64,000 bases of DNA from Wuchereria bancrofti (Eukaryota; Nematoda; Chromadorea; Rhabditida; Onchocercidae): assembly GCA_005281725.1 (NCBI GenBank), contig SSBO01000001.1, positions 9,421,334 through 9,485,333 of the forward strand. Reading direction: 5' to 3'. The stretch's first letter is position 1; every line of letters begins with the position of its first letter. A program made the position numbers and the translations under genes. The notes under the pieces were generated by a model. It made no database searches, was not told where the DNA came from, and saw only the letters and a list, made by a program, of their open reading frames with translations. Below, one piece after another: positions 37,120 through 52,200 of this stretch.

Positions 37120-40100
37120 CTATGATATTTGATAATAATAAGGACATCCGGCAAACCTTTGATATGGTAAGTAATGTGTCAAAGATGGAATGTTAACATC
37201 GGTGGAAATGAATAAGGCATGTTCGATCACTTGAAAATGAATATTTTGAAATTGAATTGGTAAGCCTAATTGTGGCATAGTTAATGGAATACCATTTGCT
37301 AACCTTTTATTTATTGCCTGAAAAAAAATTGATTAAATTTAAAATTTTATAAAATAATTTTTTCTTTTTTTTTTTGTTTCAAATGTATGCAATTAACGAA
37401 TCAACTAAAAAAAAAATAATAATACAATAAATCTTTGATAAAGATATCAAAGCTAATGAGAAATACGAGAATTTTGAAATTATTGAGAAAGAAAATAATA
37501 ATAATATTAATAATAAAGTTTTATAAAAAATATTCCTAATGTTTTGAAATAGTTAAAAATATACTTTTGAAATAATTTCTTTAATCCTAAAAGAAAAAAA
37601 AAATTCCCAAAATACTTTTTAAAATTTTACGCATCCAAAATTATAACATAAAAGACAAAGAGAGAGAGAGAGAGAGAAAAAAAAAGCAAAATTAAATTAA
37701 TTAAAATATAATGATTTAAACCAAAAGAAAAACAAACAAACAAACAAACAAAAAGAAAAATAAAATGTTTAAAATTTTTTTTTTTTCTATAAAAATAATT
37801 TTGCAAAAAAATATTCATAAGAAAGTTACCCATTACAAAAATACATTGTAAAATTCTTACCCTAGTAAGAATTCCTCGGGCTAAATCCGAAAGATTAGTA
37901 AATGCTTCAGATGGTAGACCAAATGTTTTATCAACATCAATGAATTCCATACGTTCAATTTGCACTTTAGCAACAATTCGATTAGCAATAAGCTGGGCTA
38001 TTATTGCAGATACAGTCCTAATTTGTAAATGGCCAACTTTTGTAGTGGTACCATCCAAAAAAATAAGCGCATCTATTATAAAATCAATTACAATAGTACC
38101 TGAAATATTAATAGAATTTTTTTTTTTTGAATAATTTAAAAATTTAATGACTTTTTTTTTGAAAAATCAAAATTTTTTATTTTTTTTAAATTAATTGCAT
38201 AATAATGAAAATATACAAAATTATTTTTTTATCAAATTTTGATAAATTTTCTAAAATTAACCTTTATTAGCACTTTGAAATTGTACAGATGGTGCTCGAT
38301 TTGTTTTGAGTATAATATAAGTTCGTTTTCCGGGATTTTTTTCACGAATTCCCGGTGCAATATCACCTAGACATATGCCAAAATTAATTAAAGTATCCAT
38401 TGCTGTATTTCGTTTCTTACGATTATCTTGCGAATCCGTTTGATTTGAAATTGTCTCATTTGTGGAATCCTAAATTAGTTATAGAAATATGCTTTATAAG
38501 CAAAATTCAAATATGAAACAGAAACAAAAACAAACTTTTAAATTTTGCAAATTTCTTCTCAAGTGCTAATTTTAAGCCTTTAAACTTTCATCTTGTTTAT
38601 TAAAATCAAAATTTCCGTTTAATTTAAAATGACTTACTAATTGATCCCATTGCTAATTGTATTTTAGTGTACTTTATAAATTAGTCAATCATTAAGCACC
38701 TAACTTTGTACTTTCAATTTACCCAACTTTACATTTCATTCGTTGAATTCATAAATTTAATGGATGATTATTATGTTTTTAAATTTTATTAACAATTATT
38801 TCACTCTTGCTCATATAATGCTCTTTTATTATTAACGATATTTTATCTGCTAATCAATCTATCAACATATCTAATTTTTTTAGTTCACCCATTTCATTGA
38901 TCCGTTCAACTGATTAACCCTGAAATATTGATTTAACTTTTAAATTTTGTTAAAAAACTATGATATCCATTGATATCTACTTTTTACACCTTACTTGCTG
39001 AATTCATAAATTTAATGGATGATTACTAGTTTTTGAATTTCATTAAATTTTTTTACATACCTTATTATCCTGTAATTCAAGACTCAAATCAAAATCGATA
39101 TCATCCGCTGTGCATGTTAAATTTAATAAATCACCAACAACTGGTATTTCAGGACCAATTCGAAATGCAAAAATACCTTTCCTAAAAAGATTAAAAAGAT
39201 AACTTTCATTCCTTCTTTTTTTTAAAAAAAAATATTATATCATTACCTTGCTTTTTTTTTTAATCACAAAATTATTATTCGCAAATTTTTGTTGATAAAA
39301 ACAAAAAAGAAAAAAAATGAAAAGTAAATATTTTTTCATTATCAATAAGAGTATGTAATGTGTATCAGCTTCACTTCAATTAAGTATGATTATCAATAAA
39401 TTTATACATTGAAAATGAAAAATATTAAACCTATGAAAGTGATAGAGTAATGTATTGAATGTATAATCACTGATAAGAAAATCAAGCATTTGTCCACTAT
39501 CTGGTACAGGATACTGTAGTATAGGTGGCGCAAATGGTGTGCCACCTTGCGCATTTGGACTAAATTCTTCTAGGAAATTTAGAGTTAAGTCAGAGTTTGT
39601 TGCCGATGAACCCAGAAAATATGTTGCTAAAACTAAATCCGAAGCGCAATTCTAAAATAATCCTTTAATAATTTACAAGGTTACTGCAAATCGTAAACAA
39701 GAATTATTTTCATAAAATTTATTAACTTAACGTATTGTTACTACTAAGATACTACTATAATAGCAAATAATTGTGCTCGGTTTTGATTAAATTAAATTAA
39801 ATTAAATCTAGAAATATTTTAATTAAATTCTATTATTTTTTTTTGGCAAATTTATTGTTTCTTTAATACCAAAAATTAAAAAAAAAGATAACTATTTCCA
39901 AATTTGTCTTCTCTGTCTTGTTTGCTAAATTATTTCATATATTTAGAAAAAAATTTTTTTTTTCAAATTAACAAATTTTTGAAGAGAATAAAACATACCT
40001 GAATATGATTGATAACAGTATCATAATAATATGATATTATCTCACTTTTCTCATAATCACAATTAGCACATTGTTGCCATATATTATTGTTTACACTTAC

Positions 40101-43100
40101 TATTCCACTCTACAAAATCATTGTTTTTTTTCAACAATTTTTTTTTTTCACAAAAATATAATTTATTAAATAAACTCGTAAATTTCACTCATAATTTTTA
40201 TAAATTTTTAATTATTTCACTTACACTTCTTTTCATTCATTGACAATTTCCACTCAATCAAAATTTCTACACCTTTCGAGTGATATTGTTTCATTAAAAT
40301 TTTCTGTTTTCATTAATATTTCATTGTTACTAATTATTATTATTATTATTATTATCACTTACATTTCTTTTCGCTCTTTGCCATCTTCTAATCTGCCAAA
40401 TCTTTTTAATCTTTCGAGGAAATTTCTCAATTGTTGTTTCAGGTTTCAATAATTTTTCATCTGTTGTATCCACTAATTTAACAGTTTCCGATAGTGTACT
40501 ATTACCCATTTCTTCTGATTTCATTAACGATTTCTTACTTCCAATTAATTTTTGATCAAAACTATCAATGTTTGATACACCAGCTGCTTGGATTGATTTT
40601 GTTTTAAGTTTTTTGTTAACCAATAATATATTGGTAGAGTGATAGCGTTTACAAATTTCGGAATAACACTAAAATAAAACAAATGAATTTAATTTGAATT
40701 AATAACATTAACAGATAAAAAAAATTAAAAATATATTATTAAGCTTTTTATTGTTTTACTAGGCTAATGATTAAATGATTACTAGGCCATTTTCTCATAT
40801 CGATTAGATACTTAACAAAAATATGTTGTTAATAGTTGAATATTATTAATATTTAGTGGAAATTTTAAACTTTAAATTATACAAATGACTTGATTCTAAT
40901 AGGTTTAGGTTTAATAACTTTCCTAAAATAATTGAAATTTACCAAAGAAAAATGAAATTTTGACAATAATTACCTCAAATATTGTCCTGCTTCCGGAATA
41001 CTGATACAAAAATCTATCCGGAATTTAATTCGCTATTTAAATTAAGCAATAATTTCGCGAAATTTTTAGTTTTAACAGAAGAAGAAAAAGTAAATTGCAC
41101 TTACGTATTCCGGTAGCTTTTTCGGTTTATTGATCAGGAAAGAAGCATATGAAATCATTTGTGTAATTGGAATCCTTTGCGGCACATTAATTAATCGAGA
41201 ATTTATATGTTCATTAAGCAATGGTTGTATCATATTGCAAAATTTTTGTGGCAATGTTGCATATGCTTGTGATAAAATTTTATTCTAAAAATTTTAAAAC
41301 TCAAAAAAAAAAAAGAAAAAAATTGTTCACATTAAAAAATAACGAAATCTTTCAAAACAGTCTTTCTTTCCTATTATTTATTTGTTATCAATTGGAAAGC
41401 AATTTTAATTATTATAATAAAAAAAAAGAGAAAAACTATCATTCAAAAAAATTAATAGCAAACTCATACAGTCAAAATTTTTTTCACTAAGTCGATTAAT
41501 TACAAATTAGAAATGATAGAAAAGTTTTCAATTAATTATGCACTAAATTCAAAAATTTTTATTTATTATTATATACTAAAATCAATAACTATTCATTAAT
41601 TCATTAATATAGCAAATTATTCATTTAATAAAATAAGGTGAAAAATTCAGCCATTTAACAAATGGTAACAAAATAATGCAAATATTTAATTTCATCTATG
41701 CCAATTGATTAATTAATTAATTAAATTTAGTCATATTTTTTATCATTTTATTAATATAGCAAATTATTCATCAAACATTTTCTATCTTAATAGTAAATTA
41801 AACAAAAAAGTAATTTACAACTTATTATACAAATTTAAAATTTTGCATTTAATTTACTAAAAAAAAAAGAAAAATATTACCCGAAAATTGTTATTAATAA
41901 CTTCACCAATTAGTCCACCATTAACAATATGTATATTTAAATATCCAAATGTTAATGAACATTTTGTCATACGAATATATGCGGCGCTATTGTACGGATT
42001 TCGTTCAATTGCTACTTGTAATGATATCGATATCTGCAATTATCACTCATTTTGCGCTTCTTTTCCACCAAATTATTAAATATTTTTTTGTTAACTTTTG
42101 AAAAAAAAATTTTTTTTTCATATCATTTAAAAAAATAAAAAAATTTTTTTGTAAATTAGATGAAGAAAAGAAAATAAAAAACCCGTCTAGCATCAACACA
42201 TAATGTTCCACAAAGTGGTAAAGGTAATAGAACAACAATTTGTCCACCAAGTTGTCCACTTAGACTGAAATTTCAGTCAAATAATGTAATTTAATCAAAA
42301 TTTTTAAAAAATGAAAGGAAAGTTACAAAAAAAAAAGACATACAATAATATTGCAAAATATTGAAGCAAATATTAAATACGGTGCAAGAATTATTTTAGT
42401 AGTTAAATGTTCAAAAAAAAAAAAGACAAATTTTTATCAATAATAATCTATCACTTATCACTTAATTTTATAGCAAAAAACTTCAATTAAATTAGAATTT
42501 GGAAGAAGAAATCATTTTAAAAAAGTATATGAATATTTATTTAGTTGTCGATGAATTAAGATATCATATTTGTCACTCTGCACTGAATTCTAATCTCAAA
42601 TAAACTATATTATAAGATCTTTTAACTTTGGCTAAGTAACTAAGTAAAGAAAAGATCGAAAACTTTTATTGAAATGACCTTAAAGTGTTAAAAAAAATAT
42701 TTTGTTTCTCGAATTACTTCAAACAGATTTAATTGTAAATTGATGGATAATAAAATTCGAAAAGATAATAATTAATGAAAACCTAAGAATGCTTAAATAT
42801 TTAAGCACATTGTGAAGTATAGAATAAATAATGATAATCTTATTATTTTCATTTTAAAAATTTCATTTCATTTTTGTTCTATTCTTAATTTCATTTTTAT
42901 TAATCATCAAACAGTAGAATAACCTTAGGTCAAAATTTTGAATATTAAGTGCAATTTCATTATGTGAAATTGGAAATAATGCGACATGTCGAGGACACTG
43001 ATAATTTGTCACCAATATATTTGTAAGATAGGCGCATCCATTAACCTAAAAGATTATTTGCAAAATATTTTGTTCTGATAATTAATTAATTAATTAAAAA

Positions 43101-44538
43101 GAAAAACGTATATAAACTTATGCAGTATTATTATTTATCGCCATAAAGAAAGAAAAAATAATTTTAATTCAAAATTTAGAAATGAAAGAAATTAATGTTT
43201 CGAGAATGGAATCAGTTTAGGAATCTGTACTGAAATATATATCAATGATATTCTTATTCACATTATCAGTGTAACTTACTCATAACATTATGATATTATT
43301 TTAATTTAATTTAAAATTTATGTCAAATTAGACAAAAAAAAAAGATTGAAATATTAGCATACCTCCGGAAGACATTGAGTGAACGATGGTATTCGAGCAT
43401 TTCGTATTTGTTGATTAAACATTTGAGCAATCAATGAACAGCTATAACTGAATGCATTCCTGTTGAATCGTATTTTAAGGCCCGGATAGCCGAAATGTCC
43501 ATCTGATCGTAAAAGTGGATTATAATCAATTGAATCAACTCTGCAAATATAAGAATGAAAATTATACAAGCAAATAGTAAACAGTGAACATATATTATTC
43601 ATTAATTAACTTAATTAAATATTTTAGCAAAATTAGGTTGTTTTTAATAAAGTAAATAAATGTTAAAAACGACAATTTTTTTAAAAAAAAATTTTCCAGA
43701 TCTATTTTAAAAATGAAATGTAATTTGAAAATTTACAAAAATCTAATAATTTACCTTTCTGCATGACTGAACATATAATTCCCGCATTGTGGAAATGATG
43801 GAATTGGCCTTCCGGGTGAATTCTGTTGCAGTGTGGCACTGATAATCACCGGATACGATGATAATATTGGCAGAAATAGCGATATCTAGAATGATTGATT
43901 GTGATAAATTGATAATTTCACAAAATGTTCAAATAGATTGTATTTGAAATTTACAAAATTATGCACCTTTCAATTTGAATTAATTCAAGTAATAGCTTAC
44001 CAAAATGTTCATAATTCATACGTTGCTTATTGTGAATTCAACTATCAAATATTTTCCTATAAATATATAAATTTAAAAGATTTCAATTTCAAAATATCAA
44101 ATTTATTCATATTTCATTTTGATACGATTTGAAAAATCTATTATTATTGATAGAAATTCAATTTTTGAGCAAAATAATAAATAATATTTTAAAAAGTTCA
44201 TTATAATCACAAAAACACATGCATCAAAAACAAATAATAGCAATAATAAACAATAAATCTATGAAAAAAATTTTTAAAAAAAGAGTTAGTAGTGATAAGA
44301 GTGATAATGATGAATGGAACTTGTCTTTCATGCTTGGAATATTATGTGATAATGTGATAATATATTAAATCATTTATAGTATTAATATATTAAATATTTG
44401 TTTGAAAGGAAAAGCGAAAGAAAGGAAATGTTTAGCATTAAATAAATGATAATAATTACTTCAATTTAACAAACAATTTTAAATTATTAGTGAAATAATT
44501 TCAAAGAAAATACTAACATCTTTAACATTTCGTTCCAT
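37120..44538 (-). CDS. BPI/LBP/CETP-family secreted lipid-binding protein
   Basis: Members bind lipids or lipopolysaccharide outside cells; nematodes have several, including NRF-5-type proteins. The exons are 44518-44538 (tentative), 43755-43885, 43363-43540, 42924-43045, 42183-42264, 41881-42033, 41105-41284, 40363-40668, 39999-40109, 39431-39651, 39061-39181, 38262-38469, 37861-38099 and 37120-37317. Phases join to 756 aa. The N-terminus carries a hydrophobic run (ISLFLPILSSYPVIIS) that could be a signal peptide. YPGLKIRF matches the family NPGLK.R start. Cys203 and Cys245 are spaced like the BPI disulfide. The C-terminal domain shows GIFAFRIGPEIPVVGDLLNL and NGIPLTMPQLGLPIQF...EHALFISTDV. 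Typical members have 450-500 aa. The excess lies mainly in a charged central block (about residues 300-391, basic at its end: RKIKKIWQIRRWQRAKR). The first exon and signal peptide are the weakest parts; an alternative 5' exon is at 44680-44721. Confidence 0.85.
37731..37752. repeat. (CAAA)n microsatellite in a BPI-like intron
   Basis: Five or more AAAC units lie within an intron of the BPI-like gene, next to GA and T runs. Confidence 0.75.
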
Positions 44539-44679
44539 TTCAAATCGTAATTTAAAAAAAAAGAGAAAAGCATCATAATTTTATAAACTGTAAATTAAAA
44601 TTTGTACACAAATGTGTGATGTTAATTTTCTGCGAAACTGATAATTAATTTGAAATTTTTGAGATAAAATGACATATAC

Positions 44680-44721
44680 GTTTTTTTGCTCCTCCCATAA
44701 TGTACAGAAATCTTCACAAAC
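44680..44721 (-). other. Candidate 42-base exon upstream of the BPI-like gene
   Basis: A TTTTTAG acceptor and an AAC|gtatat donor frame 14 codons reading VCEDFCTLWEEQKN. It would be in phase 0 with the next large exon (43755-43885). If used, it would replace the tentative MERNVKD first exon and require a further upstream start. No such start was found. Confidence 0.3.
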
Positions 44722-47700
44722 CTAAAAATTATTAATCTTAAATTTTAATTCTTTTTAAATATTTAATCAAATATAATAAACAAAATTGGCTAATTAATTT
44801 CAAAGCAATTAATTTGATTTTCAAAAAAAAAATTTTTTTTTTTTATATTTTGTTAGGAATTTAATTAAAAGCATTCCTCGAACGAAAAAGAGTGAAAGTT
44901 TCATTTGTATTTTTAGGAACATTCAATTCCTCGATAAATAATAAATAATTGTAGCGATTGAAATGTGATCATTGAGCCGACAAGTTGATGATCCGGAAAA
45001 AGGCAAAATGAATGAATGATTCAACTGGTTCCAACTGGTCAGGAATGTTGATGATAAAACCAGTAAACTGTAGAAATGCTAACAAAAATTACCTATTTGC
45101 ATAAATTATAGTTAAATTGCTTTTTTCCTTCTTTAGTTTGCCATCTTCTAATATTCCATTGCTCATTCTCTTTCATTCTTTCTTAACTTGAAAAACAAGT
45201 TTTCAACACAAGTTGCAATATGGATTTGTCAACAAATGATAGCGATAAATTGATTTGATACAATTTTAAACGGATAATTTCAAGGATTAGTTAACAAATA
45301 ATTCGTTTATTTTTAAATTAATGAATAATAACAGTGATAATATTTGTTTTGATAATGATATTAATAAATTACATAAATAAAATTACATAAAAAATCTTTT
45401 TTGAATTAGCTTTTATTATTTATTCATATATTTTTTTGTGATATTTAAAAGATAAAAATAAATTAGTACAAAAATACATTCGTTTTTTTTTTAATTAAAA
45501 AATTTTTTTGTGGTTTTTTTCTTTTGTTAAAACATATATTTCTTTTTTACAACATATACATATATAGAAGTAAAATGAATTGAATATTATTGTTAATTTT
45601 GAAATTGAATAATGCTCGCTCGCCATATTAGTAATACAAAATTGATTTCTATCTTTTATTCCAAAAAAAAAAAAAAAAAACTTTTTCAACAATACAAAAT
45701 GATTTGATTAAATATCGATAAGCAAAAAAAAAAAGGCAATTAATTTAAACAATCATGATTTTAGAATAGAAATGAATGCTGTTGACTAGAACGGATGGAC
45801 AATGATGACCCTGACATTGTTATACTATTAAATCGCAACATCATACTATATTTGTCTCATTAAGTATATTTAGTAATTAAGTATATTAAGTAATTAAGTA
45901 CTCCATATAAGTATATTCGTCTAATTAAGTATTTTTAGTAATTAAGTACACTATGTAAGTATATTCGTCTGATTAAGTATTTTCAGTATTCGTCTGATTA
46001 AGTATAGTTAGTAATTAAGTACACTATTTAAGTATATCCGTCTGATTAAGTATTTTTAGTAAATAAGTATATCAAGCAATTAAGTATAATATATAAGCAT
46101 ATTTAACTAATTAAGTATATTTAGTGATTAAGTACTAAAAAATTAAATATACTGTATAAGTTTATTTGTCTAATTACTGATTGAATTAATTCTTAATATT
46201 TAAATCTATTTTGCTAATATAATTTAGAAATTATTCTTACAAATTGTAATAATTGTTCCAATGATATATTAAATATAATAAAGCAATTATTTATGTTACT
46301 TATGTATAGTAACTTACTTGTACAGCTTATATAATTAATAGTTTAAAAGCGAGTAAAATAATTAATTTAGACATTATATTACCATTCAGGAAAAATTTTA
46401 AAATTAAAAATTTTACTTCTCAATTTTTCTTATTTGTTTGGTGTTTATATATATATTTATATGTATGTACATGTCACAAAAACATTTTGATATTTCAAAG
46501 CAAATATTAATTTTAGATCATTGAAATATAAAAAAAAGGAATAAAATATAAAAATAAAAGAATTAAAAAATAAAGTTTTACAAGCAATGTTTTATTTTTT
46601 TTTTCCATGGAATATAAATAAATTAACTTTTATAAATCAAAATTAAACGAAGAAAAAAGTTGAACGATTTGAACGATAAACGATGACTAAAAATATTAAA
46701 TTCAATTAAAATGCATAAATGATCGTTTTTTCCAATTTGTTAACATAAATCTATAATTTAATTTTCATGTGTTAAAGTCTAAAAAAAAAAGTGAAAAAAT
46801 AAATAAAGAAATCATATGATAATTAAATGATTAATTTCAAAGATAAATATAATGGATAATATCAAATATAATTAAATTAGATAATAAAAACAATACACAT
46901 ACTTAGGAAAAATTTTCGTTTTATAAATTGTCAACTTATCACTATCATTTAAACTTGTTTCAATGGAATGTTGGAAAAGCAAAAGATAAATATATATTTG
47001 CTCCATCAAAGAAACAGTGTGTGATTTTCGTAAAATTGTTATCAATAAAGGTTGGTGAGAAAAGGAAATTATGCGAAACAATGCGCTGTTTCTTTGGAAT
47101 TGAAATTTCAACTTGAAAGCATTTTATTGTTGATGTATGGATGAGAAAGAGTGGAAGAAGAAATTAAAAACCTTCCGCCTTTTCACTTGATGTGTCCCCT
47201 TTCCATTTATTTCATACCTCCTCCTATTTTCCCCCCATTTTCTCGTCGTTCATCCCGAAATAGACAAGGTCATTTCAAATTCAATTATACAAATATTTTA
47301 CATTACACTATAAAAAAAAAAAAAAAAAAAAAAATCAGACAATCTTTTACTTCTTCTTTTTTTTTTCTCTCTCTCTCTTATCTTTCCTTAGTCTATGCAT
47401 GAAAATTAATTATACATCATTTATTATAAGACAGAAGAATGGAGTAGCCTTATCCAAACATTATTTATATATTTGCCATGATAATCAGCCATTTGTATGT
47501 TTGACCTTTAATCTGTTCATTTAGTTTAAATTCATTCCATTTAGTTAAATTATACTTTCATTTCAAAAGTTTTCACATTTCATTTAATTAATCAATTAAA
47601 TATTCTGAAAAATCAGTTCTTTTTTTTTTCTTTGAATTTGTAATTTTTAATCAATTGCTAAAATTATTTGCAAATAACATTACTATTTTTTTTTTTGAAG

Positions 47701-49273
47701 GTTATGATTTATAATTTTTTAAATTAATATTTTTTAAAATTATTTAATCCCATAATGATTTTTGTTATTTCGAAACTTATTCTACTAAACAAAGAATTTC
47801 CATTATTTTTCCTGCTTTCTTCTTCACTAAAATATTGTTGCTTCTTCAAAATTGGATAAATATTAAAATTTTCAAATGTTTTCTGATTATCATATTATGC
47901 TATTTTGCACCACCTTTTATCAGTAGTTTATTCCCTCATTTCAGATCATTGTGCTAACTATATTTGTTAAATCGTTGCATTTTAAGCGAATATTTGGATC
48001 AAATTTTAGAAATTTATAAAAACTTTAACAAAAATTAAATTTTAAACCATCTATAATACTATGAATATCATAATATTATAATATAGTAATAAATCATCAG
48101 CGAAAATGATAAGTTAAGCAAAAACTTATCAATGATAAGTTTACCTATCTTCAATTATATGAATAATTCAATGTTATTTTACTGAAATAATTTAATAGTT
48201 TATAATATCAAATAAAATATCATTGCTTTATAACACCAAGGAATAAATTTAAAAATTCCTACACTTTCATCTGAATAGCTGTAGATTTAACTTACTTCAG
48301 TAATCATTAAACCTAAGTAACATCTATCATCTTTTGCACAATTTACAAAGAAACTTTCAATATAATATGATGATCAACCTCATAATCACCTTATTATTAT
48401 TATCATTTAGCAGCTTTTTCTTATCACTAATATTATCCAAATGAAAAACATGTTTATTAAACTTTGTGCATAACTAGCATCCCAATCATTCTTCGAAGAT
48501 TTATAAAATCGAACCATTATCAATTAACCAAAAACTTTCAACTTTTCCTTTGATCTACGAACTATCACCTTCTCTCTCTCTCTCTCTCTCTTTCGCCATT
48601 TCACTCACATTTGTAGTGATTCAATTAACACCACAACTACAAGGATATTTCAGTGTCGGGGGTGAAGAGCATCAATAAAACTTGTTCCTTCCCGCATCAC
48701 TTACCACAGTCATCTTTATCTTTTTTTTTTCTCTCTCTCTCTCTCCATTTGAAATCAACCGTGAATTCGCTGAATTTACAAAATGTTGTGGTGAAAAGCA
48801 TGCGCGCTTTCAAATAAAGATTAACTGGCTATTTAAATCTTTTCCTTCAAAAGAAAAGAGATTATTTGCTAAAGCTTTTTGGACACATTTTTATTTCTAA
48901 TGAGAAATTGGACAAATGCATACAAAAATCATAAAAAAGAAACAGATTAGCAAACATGCATAAATAAAATGCGCCCGTATCAATTTTTAAGCACCTTGAA
49001 TAAAAGTAATGAGATGGAAATGATAGAATAGAATGAAATTAAAATATTTCACAATACATATCATTCGTTCAGGTCAACTGATATCATCAATTACAATTTC
49101 AGAAAAGCATAGGATCAAATTTAGAAACACTTCAAAAATATTAAATGGATTAGTTAATTCCAAATTTTGAGAGTGAAACTTTAATTTTTCGAAAATCTTT
49201 CTGAAATGAAATAATCATATATGAAATGAAATAATTGTGCATCACAGCTAAAATATTAAAAATTATTCGTGAA
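44722..49273. other. Intergenic region between the BPI-like gene and DDX11
   Basis: No supported gene lies here. It contains the minisatellite at 45851-46176, homopolymer A and T runs (for example 45664-45681 and 47312-47335), and (CT)n tracts at about 47366-47380, 48571-48592 and 48730-48745. Short open frames translate low-complexity sequence. Confidence 0.45.
45851..46176. repeat. 48-base minisatellite, about six to seven variable copies
   Basis: The units begin TTCGTCTGATTAAGTA, continue TTTTTAGTAATTAAGTAC and end with ACTATGTAAGTATA. The clearest unit is 48 bases. Other copies are 25 to about 66 bases through internal loss or gain of TTAGTAATTAAGTA sub-repeats, so it is a two-level repeat. 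Confidence 0.9.
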
Positions 49274-52200
49274 TTACTTTTGAATGGAATTGTCCATACT
49301 TCTGAAGAATCTCTGTAAATGTTGTATTCCATCATCTAAATCATTTGCATCATACAGCCGAGGTTGAATCCATGCTGGAAGATCCTGGAAAACTATATCC
49401 ATACCATCTAACATTACTGAATGATAAATTGTTCAATAAATGTAGGCATATGATTATTTCAGCTTCTTTGTTTCGACAAAAATTAAAACTACTCAAATTT
49501 TGGCCAGCGCTGACTTTAACTATTTCGTAATATAGTTGAATTGAAAGATACACAACTTCCTTTATTAAAATATTTCATTCGTAAATTCCATCTATTCTAG
49601 CCTTCTCTAGTGATAGTTTCTTTACAGCATGGAATTGCCAAAATCGGATCAAACATAAAATATAATTTATTCAAAAATAAATGAAAAGTATAATTGCTTA
49701 CTTTCAAAATTCGTTCACTTTTATATCTTAAATCAATCAACACAATTGCTGCATAATCATTACAATGGCGGATTACACGACCAATGGATTGATTGATAGC
49801 ATGCATGCATTTCGATTCATAATATTCAGTATCACTGTTTGGACCAAATTCACTTCGCATAAACTAAACTTTAATTCCATTATTAATTTATCAGAATAAA
49901 ATATCGGATTCAGAATTCTAGTGTCAGATTCATTTTTTTTTCAGCATAAAAATGCATTATCTCAGCTTTACATCCTATTATTAAGATATATTAACAATTT
50001 TTGACAAAAAATTCGTTTAGCATTACATCTTAAACCAATCAACACAATTGCTACTAACTATTACAGTGGTAGATTACACGACTAATCGATTGATTGAAAA
50101 CGTTTCAACAGAAATCTGTCACTTGCCTTGTTTGATTTCATGCTTTCAACTAAGTTTCACTTTACTCTCTATCTCATTGCTCCCATATAATTACATCATC
50201 CCACAGAGATTATATAAAGTTATAAAAAATACTTTCATTTTCTCTTTTATAATAATATCCTGATTATTCATATATGGTAATCCAACGACAACAACTGTAC
50301 GTCCTAATTCATCCGAAAAATTAATTCCTGAAAATGGATCGTGGTTATCTTTACCATATATATTATGTTCTTCGTAGAAGAATCAGCTTGATTGAATTGA
50401 TAATGCTGATAGAGAAGATGTAACAGAGTTAATATTCTAAAACATTGAACATTAAGCATTAATTTTCTAAACTAAGAATATCCAGATTTTAGCTGAAAGC
50501 AGTATATATTTACAAATTGACATTAATATGTTTACTTGAATTTTAATCGGAAGTAACGCATTTAGGAAAAAAGTAAAAAATATAAAAATAAACCTTCACT
50601 TAATTTTCCACCAACTACAGCTAACAATAAAGCACCTTTTACGGTTCGAGCTAACTTTGCAAATTCATTAAACAAGGCAGGTGGAGTGTTTCGTCGTTCA
50701 ACGAACAATGGTTTAGCCTTCTGAAAATTCCGTAATATTCTTTAGGAAAATGAAAAAAAAAAAAAAAAATAATCTGAATATACGAAATGTTTTGATTATT
50801 TTTCTAATCATTCCAAAAAAAAAATCTAAATTTAAATCCCATAATCATGAATTTAAAAGATGGCATAGTACAGTAGTGGGAACTCCAAAAGAAAATTATG
50901 ATAACTTTTCTTACTCATGTGATGAAAAAACCATATTCGATTACCCGTAATGTATTTATAGATATTTTTTTAATAAATTCTTCCAAATAGGCATAGCTTG
51001 GAAAAAATACGATCATTCCATTTGGAACTGCACCGGCAATCCGTTCTAACGTCATTGCCAAAAGGTTTAGGATTGTCTGAGTTTCTCGTTTACCATGTGT
51101 GAATATCAATTTTATATTAGATACATTTGCTGCAATAATACAAAAATAACTGCAAAAAAAAAGCACTAAAAGTATTACAAAGTCAATTCTAAGCACTATT
51201 AAATGTTCGGTGCTCAAATAGTCAAAGCGCACTGCGCTCTTTACTGCAAAATACTAAAAGGTACAAGAGTAAACAGATTAAAACAACCGATCCTAACGAT
51301 AAAGATTTTTTCTCTAGACTAAAACTATAACCAACTTTGCATAACCAATCCTGCACTCAGCAATAATTCACAACTTGCATGAATCAGATGATTTCATTCA
51401 ATGTTTAAACTCAATTTCAAAATGAATCTTTACTACTTAAATTCAGAAAGGATTTCCTCAAAAACAGCTTTCTTAATAATATGCAGTAAACAAAGTATAT
51501 ACATATATGCTAAAAAATGCAAACTTATTGTTAGAGCCAATAACTGATGGTCCTTTATCACATGCCCAAAAGAACGGCGGATAAGATCCTTCTTTGGGTC
51601 AACCTAAAAATTTAGAACACAGCGTAAAACTAAAGTATAACAATTTATCGAAAACAATAAGTAATTTATTTCTAAACTGCGCAAATCATTTCTAGCAAAT
51701 CAACGAACTTTGCAACACATGGTAAGTGAGCGTATCAAGATTTCCGACGGTTCCATAGTACCACCAAGTAATATTAAAGATCTACACTGTTTAATTATAT
51801 CACCGAGTTGAGAAGCTGGATTGATGAGATAATAACTTATTCTGCAAATCATCAAAATGAAATTTATTAAATGACACTCCACTGTTATCAATGAATTGCT
51901 AGATTTAGAATGCTATCTAATAAATCTGACTGAAAGATGCAAGGAAATTAACAATTTAGTGATTGACAGATAAAGCTACTTGAAAATCTGAGTTATAATT
52001 TATCTTAATGGAAAGCACATATTTCGACAACAGTCGTAGTAATATTTTGGGCAATAAAACAAAACTCTGAATATGAGACATTATTCAAGAAAATAATAGT
52101 TATGCGGAACTCGAGAATTTAAAGCAATAAAGAATAAAACTTTAGGAATAAATAAATCAAGATTAAGTAAAATAGTATGTCTAAAAAAAAAGAAAGAAAT

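Noticed and set aside
49350..49553. Long open frame on the minus strand across the last DDX11 intron and exon
   Set aside because: It is in a different frame from the conserved LPAWI-containing terminal exon (49274-49384).
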